A DNA stretch of 64,000 nt from Meloidogyne chitwoodi (GCA_015183035.1 JACZZP010000019.1:124001-188000), one strand, 5' to 3'. Shown: positions 34,124 to 46,038, counted from the first letter of the stretch. The notes: a model not told the origin generated them from the letters alone. A program made the numbers and translations.

Positions 34124-37044
34124 AGTGATTGGAATTTTCGATTTTGCTCATACTCATACTCATACTTCATACCGGTTAAAAAAATTGCTCATACATCATA
34201 CTCATACTTCATACCGACTCATTTTTTCCCTCATACTCATACATCATACCTGCTAATTTTTTCCTTCATACATCATACTCATACCTGCTCTTTTTTTGGC
34301 CTCATACCTCATACTCATACATCATACTTTTCATAAATTGAAATATTTTATGCCAGTTTTTCCTTGAAAAAAATTTTAATATTAAATATCTAAGTAATTT
34401 TTGTTAAATGACATTAAAATTCTATTTTTAAGTCGTTTATCTCCGGTTCTTGATTTATGACCAATTGAATGAAGTGTCATCTGACTAAACATCCGCTCTA
34501 CAGAACCTGTTGTTGCAGGAATTGCAAGAATGGATTCTGCAACTTTTCCAAGTATCGAAAACTTCTGAAAATGTTGTATTATTTAAAAAAAACTTTAAAA
34601 TACTTTTTTGTTAGCCTGCCAAAATTTAAGAACATCATCACTGTCCAACTCTAAGGATTCAATAAATGTTAAATATTCATTATATTCCTTAGAAAGTCTG
34701 TCCTCAGAAGATTTCGTAATATTTTCAAAATCATGTTTTCTAAAAGATTTAAAAGAAAAATTTATAAAAAAAAACTTGTAAACAATTTTCATTCCAAATG
34801 GAGATTTTTTTGTTTGTAAAGGGGCAGGAGAAGAAACTGAATCGCAAGGTAGCTCATCATATTCTTCTGGGACGATTAATTTTACCTAAATTATGGAATA
34901 TTTTTATTATCAAAATTTCTTACTAATTCCTTCATTGCAAATAGCCCTTTCTGTTTTTTTTCTGCAGAAACTAAGTAAAAGACACTTGGATCCAATATCG
35001 AAGCACATAAAAATACAGGATCTGAATAACGTTCACCTGTTAATTAAATAATTTTAAATGAAACAATGGCTAAATACCAGATTCTAATATATCACTAAAC
35101 CGAAATTTAATTCTTGAAATTAAACCAATGCACAATTCAGTTAACGATTTTTTTGCAATAATATTAAGCGTTTCGATCAAATTTTCCAACACAGGTAAAA
35201 GCAAGGAGATTGTTGGACTTTTTTCTCTTTGAAGTGCTTCAGTAAAACCTATATTTGTGTAAATTATACTAACTTCTAACAAACCTTTAAACGGCTCAAT
35301 AATTTCAATTACTTTGCGCAATAGCTCTGCATCAGCTTTAGAGATCTGACCAAAATCTAGATCAAATGCAACTTGATTAAGTGAAGGTAGAATATCCAAC
35401 ACACGCTTGTAGGTTAAATGTAAGCTAGACCATCTATATTAAAACAATGATAAAATTTGAGTAAAGATATTATAATATAAAACCTTGTATTTGAAGGAAA
35501 CAATAACTTCTTTCCAGTAAGTTCCTTTAGCTGCGAAGTTCCAATATGACTTCTCGAAAATTTTATAATAACCAAAAAAACCCTCTTACGTAATTCCTTC
35601 ATTTCTTCATTTTTTTCAAAAATATCTTTTAGCACTAACTGTATTCTGTGTGCTCCACAATAAAAGTGCTTATTAAATTCAAATCCCATGTTTATTTCCA
35701 TACAATCACTATAAACTGAGCCTTCATCTGAAAATTTGAACTGTTTTATTTAAAAAATATTTTACAAGATTTCATTTCCAATTCTATGTTATTGTCATCA
35801 AAAAAAAATTCATTGTCCGAATCATCATCTTGCTCATCACTTTCCACTCTTTCTAATACGTATGGACAACTAAACATTTAAATTTTTAGAATACGACTTT
35901 AAAAAATTATACAAAAATGCCGATTTCATATTAGCGCCTCCATCGGTAACTATTCTAAAGATTTTATCAGTTGGGAATTTAATTTCATCTAAACGATCAA
36001 ACAGCATTTGTGAAATGTATTGTGACGTATGTGATTCTGACATTTTAATTACGTCAAGACCTAAGAATTTTTATAAAAATTCGAAAAATAGTTTAGAAAA
36101 ACCTATGCAATTAAGACGGCCATTATTATCTACAAAATGAGCAGAAACAGCCATAAAGGATTTCTCCATACCCTTAGTCGTGCCAATGTCAATACCAATT
36201 GAAAGAAAATTTGGACATGATTTAACCTCAGAAAGTAAACGATCTGTTAGATTCCTCATTTCATCATCTATTTGTATCGCAAGAGACTTTGAATTTGGAA
36301 TTGTAAATCCGGGGATCATTTTAAGAAGACGCTTAAGTTAGAAGTTTTAATGAATTATCATTTTAAAATAACCTGTAAATATTCATTTTGAAGGTGAAAA
36401 ACTGGAAAAGTTGAAGTCGAAACATACAAAGCAAAAAGTCTGTTAGACTTAATATTCCTACTTTGAAATGGAATAAGACTTTGTTTTTTTTTCTGTTCCT
36501 CCTCTTTCTTTTTTATTTCATCAGAATGAACTTTTCTTAAATGTTTAGCAAAATTTGGAATAGATATTTTTTTAAGACAATAAGGGCATTCTTTTTTTTC
36601 TTTTACTTGATCGAATTTTCTTTTTGTAGGCGGTTTATTTAATAATAAAAGATCATCCTCTTCTGACGATTCGTCAGTCATTTTAAAAAAATATTTAAAA
36701 ATGATAAAATATAATGAAAGTAAAATAGAAATGATAAATTTTATAAAATATAATTAAAACACAATGCCAACAAAATGTCAATTTTGGGAAAAACTGCTCA
36801 TACTTCATACTCGTACTCATACCTCATACCGACTAATTTTATCATACTCATACTCATACTTGCACTTTTTTAGGCCTCATACTCATACTCATACATCATA
36901 CCGACCATTTTTAGACCTCATACATCATACTCATACTTCATACCTGCCATTTTTTTCCTTCATACTCATACTCATACTTCATACCGAGGTATGAGTATGA
37001 GTATGAGGTATGAGTATGATTTTGGTATGACCTTCCAATCACTG
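34124..37044 (-). mobile_element. hAT DNA transposon with perfect 8-bp target duplication
   Basis: The termini CAGTGATTGGAA and TTCCAATCACTG are inverted repeats flanked by TTTAGGAG (34116-34123 and 37045-37052). Both subterminal regions (34150-34330 and 36785-37015) are arrays of CATACTCATACTCATACTTC, in opposite orientation, probably transposase-binding repeats. The element encodes a multi-exon transposase on the minus strand. It was inserted into a copy of the repeat seen at 60801-61469, whose two halves lie at 33960-34123 and 37045-37120. Confidence 0.95.
34440..36681 (-). CDS. hAT transposase with BED-type zinc finger
   Basis: The transposase would cut and paste the host element by a DDE mechanism. 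ATG at 36681 starts exon 1 (to about 36373) with a C2H2/BED-like finger, CPYCLKKISIPNFAKHLRKV H. The next exon (about 36340-36101) has FLSIGIDIGTTKG and VSAHFVDNNGRL near the first catalytic Asp. Then comes IVTDGGANMKSAF (35900-36060), the second Asp region. A Cys/His block, CGAHRIQLVLKD, is at 35500-35700. A helical insertion is at 35070-35400. The C-terminus is a dimerisation block, ILGKVAESILAIPATTGSVE then RMFSQM, at 34455-34580. At least six introns are needed. No obvious disabling stop was found, but every junction was not verified, so activity is uncertain. Confidence 0.85.
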
Positions 37045-37469
37045 TTTAGGAGTCTATATCTCGGCGGGTATTTGTCTCCGGCAATAAATTCTTATATATT
37101 CGTACTTAGCTCTACAAGAGGAATCGAATGATATGTATAACATGTTTCAACCTCGGACTCCATATACTAAAGAATTGCCAAAAAAATTTCAAAAAATTCC
37201 CTTTATACCAAAAAACTAAAAAAGTGTTTTATTGTATTTAAAATTTATTTTAGATATAATTTATTTATTTTTTAAGGATAAGCAAAACGATGAGAAGAAA
37301 TAATAAAAAAAACACATTTTATAATGTGTAAGTGAATTTATTTCTGATGCGCAGAATGTTTCAAATTTTGATTTTTGAGGTTTTCTTTCGATTTTCAATA
37401 TTTTTTTTGCTTCGGAACATTTCTGTTTATCAATTTAACACTTTTCATTTTTTTAAATTTATCTATGTA

Positions 37470-37560
37470 GTTTTAGAAACAAAAATCCGATATTGTTGAC
37501 CCTCGGATTTATTTATCTAATCGTCATATATTCACCTCCGATTATGATAAATATTTATTT
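37470..37560. repeat. Dispersed repeat, second copy of 2590-2700
   Basis: AAACAAAAATCCGATATTGT, GACCCTCGGATTTATTT and GATTATGATAAATATTTATT match the sequence at 2600-2700. Confidence 0.6.
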
Positions 37561-37838
37561 ATTTTAAAAATTGTTTTTAAATTTTATTTTAAATTAAAAA
37601 ATATAAATTTCTAAAAATTGGAACACATTAGGTCTTAAAATAAGCCAAAAACAAAAATTAAAAATTTAATGAAAATTCACTTTTTTCTCGATTTGGGAAT
37701 CGGGAATTCCCGACCTAAAAATCGGCTGGAATTCCCGACTTGTGAAAATAGAGTCAGTTTGGTCATATTCCGCTAATCCAAATTAAAACAAAAAATAGTT
37801 AAAAAATTTAATATAATTTGAATTATTTAATATAAATA

Positions 37839-38944
37839 TAGTGGCGGCATTTTACTTAGGGAAAAATATTATTTGTGTTATTTCTTAAATTATTTTATCA
37901 CTCCTTGGTTTGAAATTTTTATTTTTATATATTTTTGTAGCTCTATTTATAAGCTATCCAATGACTATTCATTTATCTAGGAAAACTTTTTTATTTGATC
38001 TAAAAAATTAATTTTTTCCAATGCATTTTCAAAATGCGCGGAAATTTACTTAGGGAAAAAACAACAAGTTCTTCTAAAAAATTAGAAAAGATTCAGAAAA
38101 ATCTAAAAAAATTCCAGAGAACTTCTCCATCAATATGAAGTAGAAATGTCAAAGGAACTGACTCACCATTTATCTCCAGCATCAAGATATGGACATCTCA
38201 ATATCAACGGAAAATGGGGGTCGTTCAATTAGAATAATTTTTTATGCCTGTTCCAACCATGATGAAATTTTTCTTTTATATTCATTAGAAAGCCCATAAA
38301 ATTTGCTATAATATAGGCTATGTACCATTTTTTTAAAAAAATTTTTCATCGAGGTAAATGCTGGTCCTTTCAAAAAGTGCTCAAAAACCACTGTTTTTAG
38401 TGTATTTTGCGCACTTCTCTAAGTGACCAGCATTTACCTCGATGAAAAATTTTTTTAAAAAAATGGTACATAGCCTATATTATAGCAAATTTTATGGGCT
38501 TTCTAATTAATATAAAAGAAAAATTTCATCATGGTTGGAACAGGCATAAAAAATTATTCTAATTGAACGACCCCCATTTTCCGTTGATATTGAGATGTCC
38601 ATATCTTGATGCTGGAGATAAATGGTGAGTCAGTTCCTTTGACATTTCTACTTCATATTGATGGAGAAGTTCTCTGGAATTTTTTTAGATTTTTCTGAAT
38701 CTTTTCTAATTTTTTAGAAGAACTTGTTGTTTTTTCCCTAAGTAAATTTCCGCGCATTTTGAAAATGCATTGGAAAAAATTAATTTTTTAGATCAAATAA
38801 AAAAGTTTTCCTAGATAAATGAATAGTCATTGGATAGCTTATAAATAGCTACAAAAATATATAAAAATTTCAAACCAAGGAGTGATAAAATAATTTAAGA
38901 AATAACACAAATAATATTTTTCCCTAAGTAAAATGCCGCCACTG
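37839..38944. mobile_element. 1.1-kb near-perfect palindromic element
   Basis: The left arm (37839-38370) and right arm (about 38415-38944) are near-identical reverse complements of about 525 bp, around a loop of about 50 bp. Termini are TAGTGGCGGCATTTTACTTA and TAAGTAAAATGCCGCCACTG, bordered by TA on each side, which fits a Tc1/mariner-type TA target. No ORF is present. The low arm divergence means a recent insertion or ongoing gene conversion. Confidence 0.9.
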
Positions 38945-39101
38945 TAGCTCAAAGAGATAAAATTCCTATAAACGGGAACAAATTTTTTTTGACTAAATTA
39001 ATTTTTTTTATTATTTTCTTCCTTTCTTTTAAATTTTAAACTAATTTTCCTCTTTAAAAATTTCAATTTTTAAAATTTTCAATTTTTTAAATTTTTTTTC
39101 A

Positions 39102-40622
39102 TCAAACCACAATTTCTGCAAAATCAATTTCGCATTTGCGAGTATCCACAGGGTCACAACTTCCATATCCTTCTGCAACAAACACATCTTCTCCGTTATT
39201 ACCCAATGGACAGAACATTTTAAAAGGCTGATTGTTATCAATATGTTCGTGAAATTTTTTTGATTTTACTTTAAAATAAATATTATCAGTACCACATTTG
39301 TAATTACAGGGAAAGCATTTTTCTTCTGATGTGCAGTTATATACTAAATCACATGTTGGCATATAATTGTCAACAAGTTCGTTTGGATCTGTTTAATAAA
39401 ATTTGATTAAATTTGAGTTTTTAAGTTAAAAAAATTGTTTTATACATAAAATATTTCTCATGTTGTGCTTTATTACTGGGAATCACAAGACCCGATTACT
39501 GAAAAGTCGGGAATTCCCGACTTTTTGGTCGGGAATTTCGAGAATTTTTTAATCACGATTTTTAGGCAGGGAATTCTCGACTTTTTTGATCGGGAATTCC
39601 GGAAATTTTTTTAATCCCGATTTTAGGCCGCGAATTCTCGATTCACGAAAATCGGGAATTACAATTTTCCCGACTCAAAAATAATCGGGAATTCTCGACT
39701 TCCTATAAACTAACAAATTTTGCAGTCGAACGTAGGCAGTAAATTTGCTTGATTTATATTTGCAAATTTCTGCAATCCAGAAAAAGCAAGCATTGCAGAA
39801 ATTGCTACTCCTACATAATTTGTTTTGCAACAATCTTTGCAAGGATGCTTATTATTTCCAATTTCAAAAGTTACATCTTTAATGGTTCCTTTTTCCATTT
39901 TTTCAGTTTTTCCCGAAATTTTACTCAAAGATTCATCACATTCTTCTTTTTCACACTCTTTTCCTTTGTTTTTGACATTAGAGTCTTTAACAGATTTATC
40001 CTCAAATAATTTCCTCTGTTTTTCTTCTGTCAAACCCTCTAAAGCTTCATACTTATTTTTAAAAGAAAAATTGTTTTGAGAATTTGAGTGATACGTAACA
40101 GTATTTTTTGCTTTATTCACTCCTTTCTGCTGTTTACCCTTTCCCTTTTTATCACTTTTTTCCTTTTTATTAAACACTTTTCGATTTCCATAGAAAGGAG
40201 CATTAGAGTATTTTACATCATTAGATTTTTCAATTAATGCTGGCACATGTTGATTCAAATGTATATTTGGTTGGAAATGTTGAACATTATTGGCCGGCGG
40301 TCCTTCATCTTTAATATTTTTAATTAATTTCCGTCCCCGTTCCGCCGCCGGGAGGTTGACTAAAAAACAAACGGGTCCTCTATGGGTTGTCCCCGGCAAA
40401 TGAATCTCCTCCCATCCCCGTTCGTCCCCCGGCAACATTTCTCGTTCCCGTCCCCGTTAAAACTCTCCCCACCATACGGGGACGAACCCTATTTTTATTT
40501 GTTGAATAAAACTTTGTTTAAGTACTCAAAGCCTTAATAATAATTGAAAAAATACCCTCAAGTCCAACACCATTTTCAATTAAAAATAAAATAAAAGTAC
40601 AACAAATAAATAAATAATTCAT
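39102..40622 (-). CDS. Secreted Lys-rich, Cys-rich protein, unrecognised
   Basis: Three phase-consistent exons, 40622-40556, 40308-39715 and 39388-39102, give 315 aa. Exon 1 is a signal peptide, MNYLFICCTFILFLIENGVG. Exon 2 begins with an Asn/His/Pro-rich stretch (NNVQHFQPNIHLNQHVP), then a strongly basic region NKKEKSDKKGKGKQQKG, a charged region with KYEALEGLTEEKQRKLFEDK, and HPCKDCC. Exon 3 is Cys-rich (10 Cys, e.g. CTSEEKCFPCNYKCG and YGSCDPVDTRKC), suggesting a disulphide-bonded domain. The donor GTTAGT at 39714 lies in a reading that would otherwise stop two codons later, so an isoform ending at 39710 is possible. It is head-to-head with the TatD gene, with 358 bp between start codons. 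Function unknown. Confidence 0.65.
39478..39706. repeat. CGGGAATTCCCG-iterating repeat
   Basis: The palindromic word TCGGGAATTCCCGA is repeated with decay through the intron. A smaller cluster is at 37688-37745. It belongs to the same style of word-iterating elements as 127-656 and 43867-44007, but termini are not clear. Confidence 0.55.
40330..40491. mobile_element. GC-rich GTTCGTCCCC repeat, second copy
   Basis: Shares CGGGGACGAACCCT, TTGTCCCCGGCA and GTCCCCGTT words with 22411-22562. It lies in intron 1 of the secreted gene on the minus strand and keeps an in-frame ORF upstream of exon 2, which makes a false N-terminal extension. Confidence 0.65.
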
Positions 40623-40980
40623 TTTAAAAAATTGTTTTCGACTAAATTAAAAATTAAAAAAAAACCTAAATTGATAAATAAAATAATTTTTAAATTAAAG
40701 GGCATCAACTAAGACGAGGAAAAATGAAAAGCGATAAATAAATGTTTTGTAATATAAAAAATACTACAAAATGTTGCGAAAATACGCATTGCGAAACATT
40801 TTTTATTATTGTCTGGACTTTGAATTTAATAAAGGTCAACTATTCTTTAGCGATTAAATGGGTCGTAGGTCCAATTAATCGCGAAAGGCCATTTAGTCGC
40901 GAACAGATTTTTTCTGCTTTTATTTTTTTGTTTTGTTTAATTTTTAATTTTAGAAATTAGTTTTCGTTATTTTTAAAGAA

Positions 40981-42341
40981 ATGATCGATTGTCATTGCCA
41001 TTTGGCTGATTCTTCTTTCAATGAGGACATTGAGCAAGTTGTTAAACGGGCAAAAGAGGTTTGTTTGAATATTTTTATTTTATTTTTTTAATATTTTCTA
41101 AGTTAAAATTAATTTTTTCAATTTTACCAAACTGACATTTGTTTCCAAATTTCAATATTCTCAAATTTTTACTTTTTTTTTGTTTTTAAAGGCTGGGGTT
41201 TCACACGCAATTGTTGTAGCAGAATACCCATCTGATTTTACTAGAATTTTTGAGCTTGCAAAGCAATTTCCAGAGTTTATTAAACCGTGTTTGGGTGTTC
41301 ATCCTGTTCAGGTTTTTTTAATTTTATTAAATTTTTTTAAGTTTAAGAATATTATATATTTTTTTAATTTAAGAAAGGATGGATCTCAGTGACTCAACAA
41401 ATGTTTAAGGATAATTTAGTAGAAAAAAGTATAAAAGACGCTTTTGAGGCTAATTTGCTGCATGGAATTGGAGAGGTTTTTTTTGAATATTTTGATAAAA
41501 AAATTAAAAATAAATTTAAAAATAAATTTAAGGTAGGACTTGATTTTACACCAAGATACCTAACAAATGGAAATAGCGATAAGGATGAACAGCGAGCAGT
41601 TTTTCGCTCCCAAATCGAGTTGGCGAAGGAATTAGGGCTGACATTGTGAGGTTTATTTAATTCATTAATTTTTCAAATTTAGAATTTAATTTAAATTATT
41701 AAGAAACGTTCATTCACGATCTGCTGGAAAACCAGTAATTGAAGAATTAAAAAGTTGTGGTGCAAAAAACGTTCTTTTGCATGCGTTTACTGGTAATATA
41801 AAAAGTGTTCGTTTGGGTGTTGAAGCGGATTTTCACTTTTCTTTGGCTCCTGCTTTTACTGTTAATAAAGAAAAGGTTTTTTAAGTATTTCAAAAAATTT
41901 AAAAAAAATTTGAAATTTTTAAATTTAATAAATGGACAAAACGGTCAATGACAAAAATGTTAACTAGTGTGTGGAGTGAAGCTTACGGAAGTTGGGGACC
42001 GAGATTTGATTAAAAATAAAATAAAAAGTTTCGAAGTCATGATGTCACTCCACCCATTACCTTTTTGCAATTGACCATTTTGTCCATTGGACTAATACTC
42101 TGAACTTTACCAGATTTTTCTTTTAAATTGAAAGGAAGAATTTGTCCGTACAATTCCCCTGGAACGTCTCTGCCTGGAAAGTGATTCACCCGTATTAGGA
42201 CCGAACAGAGAAGAACGCAATGAGCCAGCAAATATTCGTTTAAGTGCAGAATTTATTGCTAAAATCAAAGGAATAGATGTTACAGAAGTGATAAGAGTAA
42301 CTACTTTAAATGCAAAACGACTGTTTAGGTTACCAATTTAG
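40981..42341 (+). CDS. tatdn3: TatD-family metal-dependent DNase (TATDN3-like)
   Basis: TatD proteins are metal-dependent 3'-5' deoxyribonucleases of the TIM-barrel amidohydrolase superfamily. Six exons, 40981-41058, 41192-41311, 41374-41475, 41533-41645, 41704-41875 and 42135-42341, have matching phases and give 263 aa, close to the roughly 270 aa of animal TATDN3. All metal ligands are seen: HCH in [12 protein letters not shown], the Glu in [13 protein letters not shown], His in [11 protein letters not shown], His in VLLHAFTGN and Asp in [11 protein letters not shown]. The pattern PCLGVHPVQ and the C-terminal RNEPANI...[20 protein letters not shown] are specific to the TATDN3 subgroup as I know it. 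A small inverted-repeat element sits in intron 5. It is divergently arranged with the upstream secreted gene. Confidence 0.93.
41931..42088. mobile_element. Small inverted-repeat element in TatD intron 5
   Basis: AATGGACAAAACGGTCAAT at the left is mirrored by ATTGACCATTTTGTCCATT at the right, with inner ACTAGTGTGTGGAGTGAAG against GTCACTCCACCCATTACC. Confidence 0.65.
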
Positions 42342-42849
42342 TTTTTTGTGTTCTGTTGGAATGTTTTGGAAATAAATTTTTTTATCTTTCGGATTCAGTC
42401 TGACAATTACCCCATCAGTGCTAACTCTATTTTATTTGAATATTCTAAAGGTCTATTAATTTATTTTAAATTAAGTATATTAAATAAAAAATTATTGACT
42501 AAAATTAAATTTATTAAACAAAAATTTGTTCAGCAGTTTTGTATTTTAGTTTTTTGTCAATTCCCATTATCAGTTAAATTTTCTAAAATTGGCTTTTGGC
42601 TTTTAAAAATATCCATTATTTAAAATAAAAAAGTTTGTTTAGCAGGTAATAGAGGAAGAAAAATTTTTAAATTTTTTCTTTCAGTCAACGTGGCAAATTT
42701 TTTTTTATTTCTCTCAATAATATTAAATTAAAAAAAATTAAATCTTTACAAGTCTAAAACTGAACATACATTTCAAGGGGAAAATCAAATTCATATAAAA
42801 TCTTTAATTTTAAAGTTGCTTTATTTCATTACGATTTTATTTTTTAAAA

Positions 42850-44315
42850 ATGTCTCTAATTTTAATTTCTATTCTTTCTTTGATTTTATCTTCCGTTTTG
42901 GCTCAGAAAGTGCCTAATTGCCCTCCTAAGACTTATACATGCGATAACACTTGGAAGACTCTTAAGGACCCAAATGGAGTTGAATTTGGTTATCAGGCTT
43001 TTATTCAGCAAAGTATTACTTTTTATGAGGTGAATAGATAATTAAAATACTATTTGAACTGTTCCTATGGGATACCCAAGAATATCAAGTCTAGAAGTTC
43101 ACAAACTTATAAGATAATACATCTATGAATCGTAAACCAAAATATCAACACTGAAATGAAGAAAGATGAGGAATGTAGTGTTGATATTTTGGTTTATGAT
43201 CTAAGGATTGTGAGCTTCTGGGTGGACTCGTTCCTATAAGTGATTTATAAATAAAGAGAAATAAAAGAAAACATCAGTAGGACTCGAACCTGCAATTCCT
43301 CCTCATATAATCGGATGCTCTACCGACTGAGCTACCGGGTTGACACATTAGTTTTCTCTTTTATAAATACTTAAACAGCCTAGGAGTAATTTGAAAGTAA
43401 CTGATCAAATTAAATATATTAAAAAATTAAAAATTATTACCTCTCATTTAGGCCGATGCATTCTGTCGCAGCAGATGCGCAGAAGTAGTAAGCATCCACA
43501 GCCAAGAAGAACAAGATTTTGTTTTGAGAACTGCTCGTCCACTTTTGAACAGATGCCAATTCACTTCTGCTTGCACTCCTCGTGCTCCACAAAACGGAGC
43601 CAACTTTGACCGTATGCTTCGTTCATTTTGGATTGGAATGAACCGTATATGGGGGACAATACTCGATCATAATACAACTGATACTGATGTGTATTGCATG
43701 TGGTCTGATGGTTCTCAATGCGATTTTGGTGCATTCCCCAATGGTTCTGTCACTATAAATACAGTAAGCCCGCCATGGACTAAGGGAAATCCAAATGGAG
43801 TGAACTCAGGTTATTTATTTTTAATTTAGTTGTAAACACATTTTGGAGGGCGTATTAAGTAGAGATAAGGGCTGGGTCGAAATTTCGATTTCGAATTTTG
43901 GGATTTCGAGGTTTTTCTTTCGAATTATTTCGATTTGGCGAAATTAAAAAATTTCGATTTCGAAGGAATTTCGATTTCGACTTTTTTCCAAGTTCGACCC
44001 AGCCCTGGTAGAGATCTGGAAAATGCTAAAATCAAATTCAAATAATTTCAAAAAATGACCAAATAATTTAAAAAATTTAAAATAATTTGAATTTGGCCGA
44101 TTTCTAATATTAGGCTCTTAAATCAAATAATCAAGATTATATAGATTTAAAATTATTTTTTTTAATTTATAGCAACCAAAGAAGTCGTCGAGGATTGTAC
44201 TCAAATGGTCGAAAGCCAAAGGGGTGGATGGAACGACATTCCTTGCAATTACCGTCTCTCCGGAGTTATTTGCAAGCGTCAGTGTGATACTTATTGTGCT
44301 ACTCAAGACAGTTAA
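42850..44315 (+). CDS. CTL1: secreted C-type lectin-like protein
   Basis: Exons 42850-43029, 43452-43809 and 44173-44315 give 226 aa. The signal peptide is MSLILISILSLILSSVLAQ. A single C-type lectin-like domain follows: CDNTWKTL...YGYQAF-type opening (FGYQAFIQQSITFYE), EVVSIHSQEEQDFV, FWIGMNRIWG, CMWSDGSQCDFGAFPNGS, PPWTKGNPNGVN, then GGWNDIPCNYRLSGVICKR. The WND motif of calcium site 2 is intact, while the EPN/QPD position reads NPN, so sugar specificity cannot be predicted. It is a tandem paralogue of CTL2. Intron 1 holds two repeats (43096-43222 and 43274-43343), and intron 2 holds a hAT-like element (43867-44007). Confidence 0.9.
43096..43222. mobile_element. Inverted-repeat element, copy 2 of 24367 family
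   Basis: AAACCAAAATATCAACACT is mirrored by AGTGTTGATATTTTGGTTT. The outer arms GAAGTTCACAA and TTGTGAGCTTC also pair. It lies in intron 1 of CTL1. Confidence 0.65.
43274..43343 (-). pseudogene. tRNA-like sequence, copy 3
   Basis: On the minus strand, GGTAGCTCAGTCGGTAGAGC (D-arm) and GCAGGTTCGAGTCC (T-arm) are intact, but the 3' flank (TACTGATG) does not pair with the 5' acceptor (AACCCGG). Same flank as copies 1, 2 and 4. Confidence 0.5.
43867..44007. mobile_element. hAT-like element iterating TTTCGAAA, exact duplication
   Basis: The ends AAGGGCTGGGTCGAA and TTCGACCCAGCCCTG are flanked by the exact 8-bp direct repeat GTAGAGAT (43859-43866 and 44008-44015). The interior iterates ATTTCGATTTCGAA. 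It sits in intron 2 of CTL1. A TTCGAA-rich relative is at about 62197-62275. Confidence 0.85.
44010..44107. repeat. AGAGATC...GATTTCT palindromic repeat
   Basis: Same family as 1389-1476 (AGAGATCTGG to TTTGGCCGATTTCTA, with AATTCAAATAATTT words). It abuts the preceding element. Confidence 0.5.
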
Positions 44316-45018
44316 GCTGAGGAAATAAAAGAAATTGAAAGAAAACCAAAAAATAATAAAAACGCGCATTTAAGCTGTAATATTCAATCTTGATAAATTT
44401 AAAATTAAAAAAAATAAATTTATGGCAAATTAATAATGTAAAAGTAGTAACCCTCTCACCCGTGGGGGAGGAGTGGAAAAATTAATCTTAAGATATTTAA
44501 AAATAAATTAATGTTTCCGATTTTAGGGGTAAATTTGAATTATATTAAGAGCTTAAATTGTTCTGTTCGTTAGGTGTTTTGTCTTTTTTTCGGTGTTTTG
44601 TCCATTATTTTTTATAATGAATTTTTTGGTAAGCTTAGTTCCCCTTTTAGTAAAAATTAATGTTGAGATGACCTTAGGTTATGAAAATTAATGTACAACC
44701 ATAAATTTCCAGATTTTCTGTATGCCTTACAAATGATTGTTAATTTGAGGGGAGAAGTCAGTTGACGATTTAGCAACTAAAATAGATGTCTCCAATGATT
44801 ATTTATTTTTAAGTTTCTTTTTTTTCTTAAAATTAAAAACTTATAGACTTAATTTTATTATTTTTTCTCCGTTTTTTAATTTTATTAAACTTAGAAATTT
44901 TCAATTTTTGTCAATTTTTAAATAAATTATTAAATTATTATTTACTCATCTTTAATATCCACGTATTTATCACATGTAAATTTATTTTAAAAAATTATAC
45001 TAAAAATTAAACTTAATT

Positions 45019-45132
45019 ATAAAATCTGAACAAACAAAATTATCTTTCAAAATTTTTGGAAATTTTAAAAATTTTCGAGTATTAATAAAATTCCCAAAAA
45101 TTCTTAAATAATCTTTGTTTGTTCAGATTTTA
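45019..45132. mobile_element. Short inverted-repeat element upstream of CTL2
   Basis: AAAATCTGAACAAACAAAAT at the left is mirrored by ATCTTTGTTTGTTCAGATTTT at the right. It lies within 75 bp of the CTL2 start codon, so it may overlap its promoter. Confidence 0.65.
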
Positions 45133-45204
45133 GCCGTATAAAATTAAAAAAAATTTTTATTTTAAAAATTTAAATTTAATTATTCCAAATTTAATTTTCA
45201 AATA

Positions 45205-46038
45205 ATGCATCGATTTTTTATTTGTATTATTTTTTCAATTATTTCTTTGCGTGTTTTGGCCCAAAAAATACCAAATTGCCCTGGTAAAAGATATAAATGC
45301 GACACCGATTGGCAGCTTCTCAAAGATCCAACTTCTGGAGAGGACTATGGATACAAGGCTTTTATTGCTGATAATATTAATTTTTATGAGGTGAAATTTT
45401 ATTCTAATTTTGGTTTTTTGTCTTACGTATTTCACAAAAATTTTTTTTTTAATTTTCTCTCTCAGGCCGACGTATTTTGCCGCAAAAAATGCGCAGAAGT
45501 AGTAAGCATCCACAGCCAAGAAGAACAAAATTTTGTTACAGAAATTGCTGGCCCACTGCTGTACAGTTGCCAATTCACTAGTGCATGCTCGACGCGCATG
45601 CCGCACACAAACAATATTGACGCAAACTTTGACCGTATGCTTCGTTCATTTTGGATTGGAATGAACCGAGCATGGGGGACACTACTCAATCATAATGCAA
45701 CTGATACTAATGTTTATTGCATGTGGTCTGATCGTACAAAATGCGATTTTGGGGCATTCCCCAATGGTTCTGTCACGGCAAATACAGTGAGCCCGCCATG
45801 GACTAAGGGAAATCCTAACGGAGTTAATCGAAGTGAGATGTTAAATCCAATTTTTGACTAAACTTTGTTCAATTTATAATCTTTAATATTTTCAGAAGGT
45901 TCTTTAATAATCGAGGATTGTGTCCAAATGGTCGAAAGCAGAAAAGGTGGATGGAATGATATTCCTTGTAATTACCGCCTTGGAGGAGTTATTTGCAAAC
46001 GTCGTTGTAGTACTTACTGTGCTGCTCAGGATAATTAA
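45205..46038 (+). CDS. CTL2: secreted C-type lectin-like protein
   Basis: Exons 45205-45390, 45466-45832 and 45896-46038 give 231 aa with the same intron positions and phases as CTL1. The signal peptide is MHRFFICIIFSIISLRVLAQ. Domain landmarks are YKCDTDWQLLKDP, GYKAFIADNINFYE, KCAEVVSIHSQEEQNFV, FWIGMNRAWG, WSDRTKCDFGAFPNGS, PPWTKGNPNGVN and GGWNDIPCNYRLGGVICKR. The second exon is almost collinear with that of CTL1, so the tandem duplication is recent or under conversion. It has compact introns, lacking the insertions seen in CTL1. Confidence 0.92.

Noticed and set aside
39749..40079. + strand ORFs opposite the Lys/Cys-rich gene
   Set aside because: They are Phe/Ser-rich complements of a Lys/Glu-rich coding exon.
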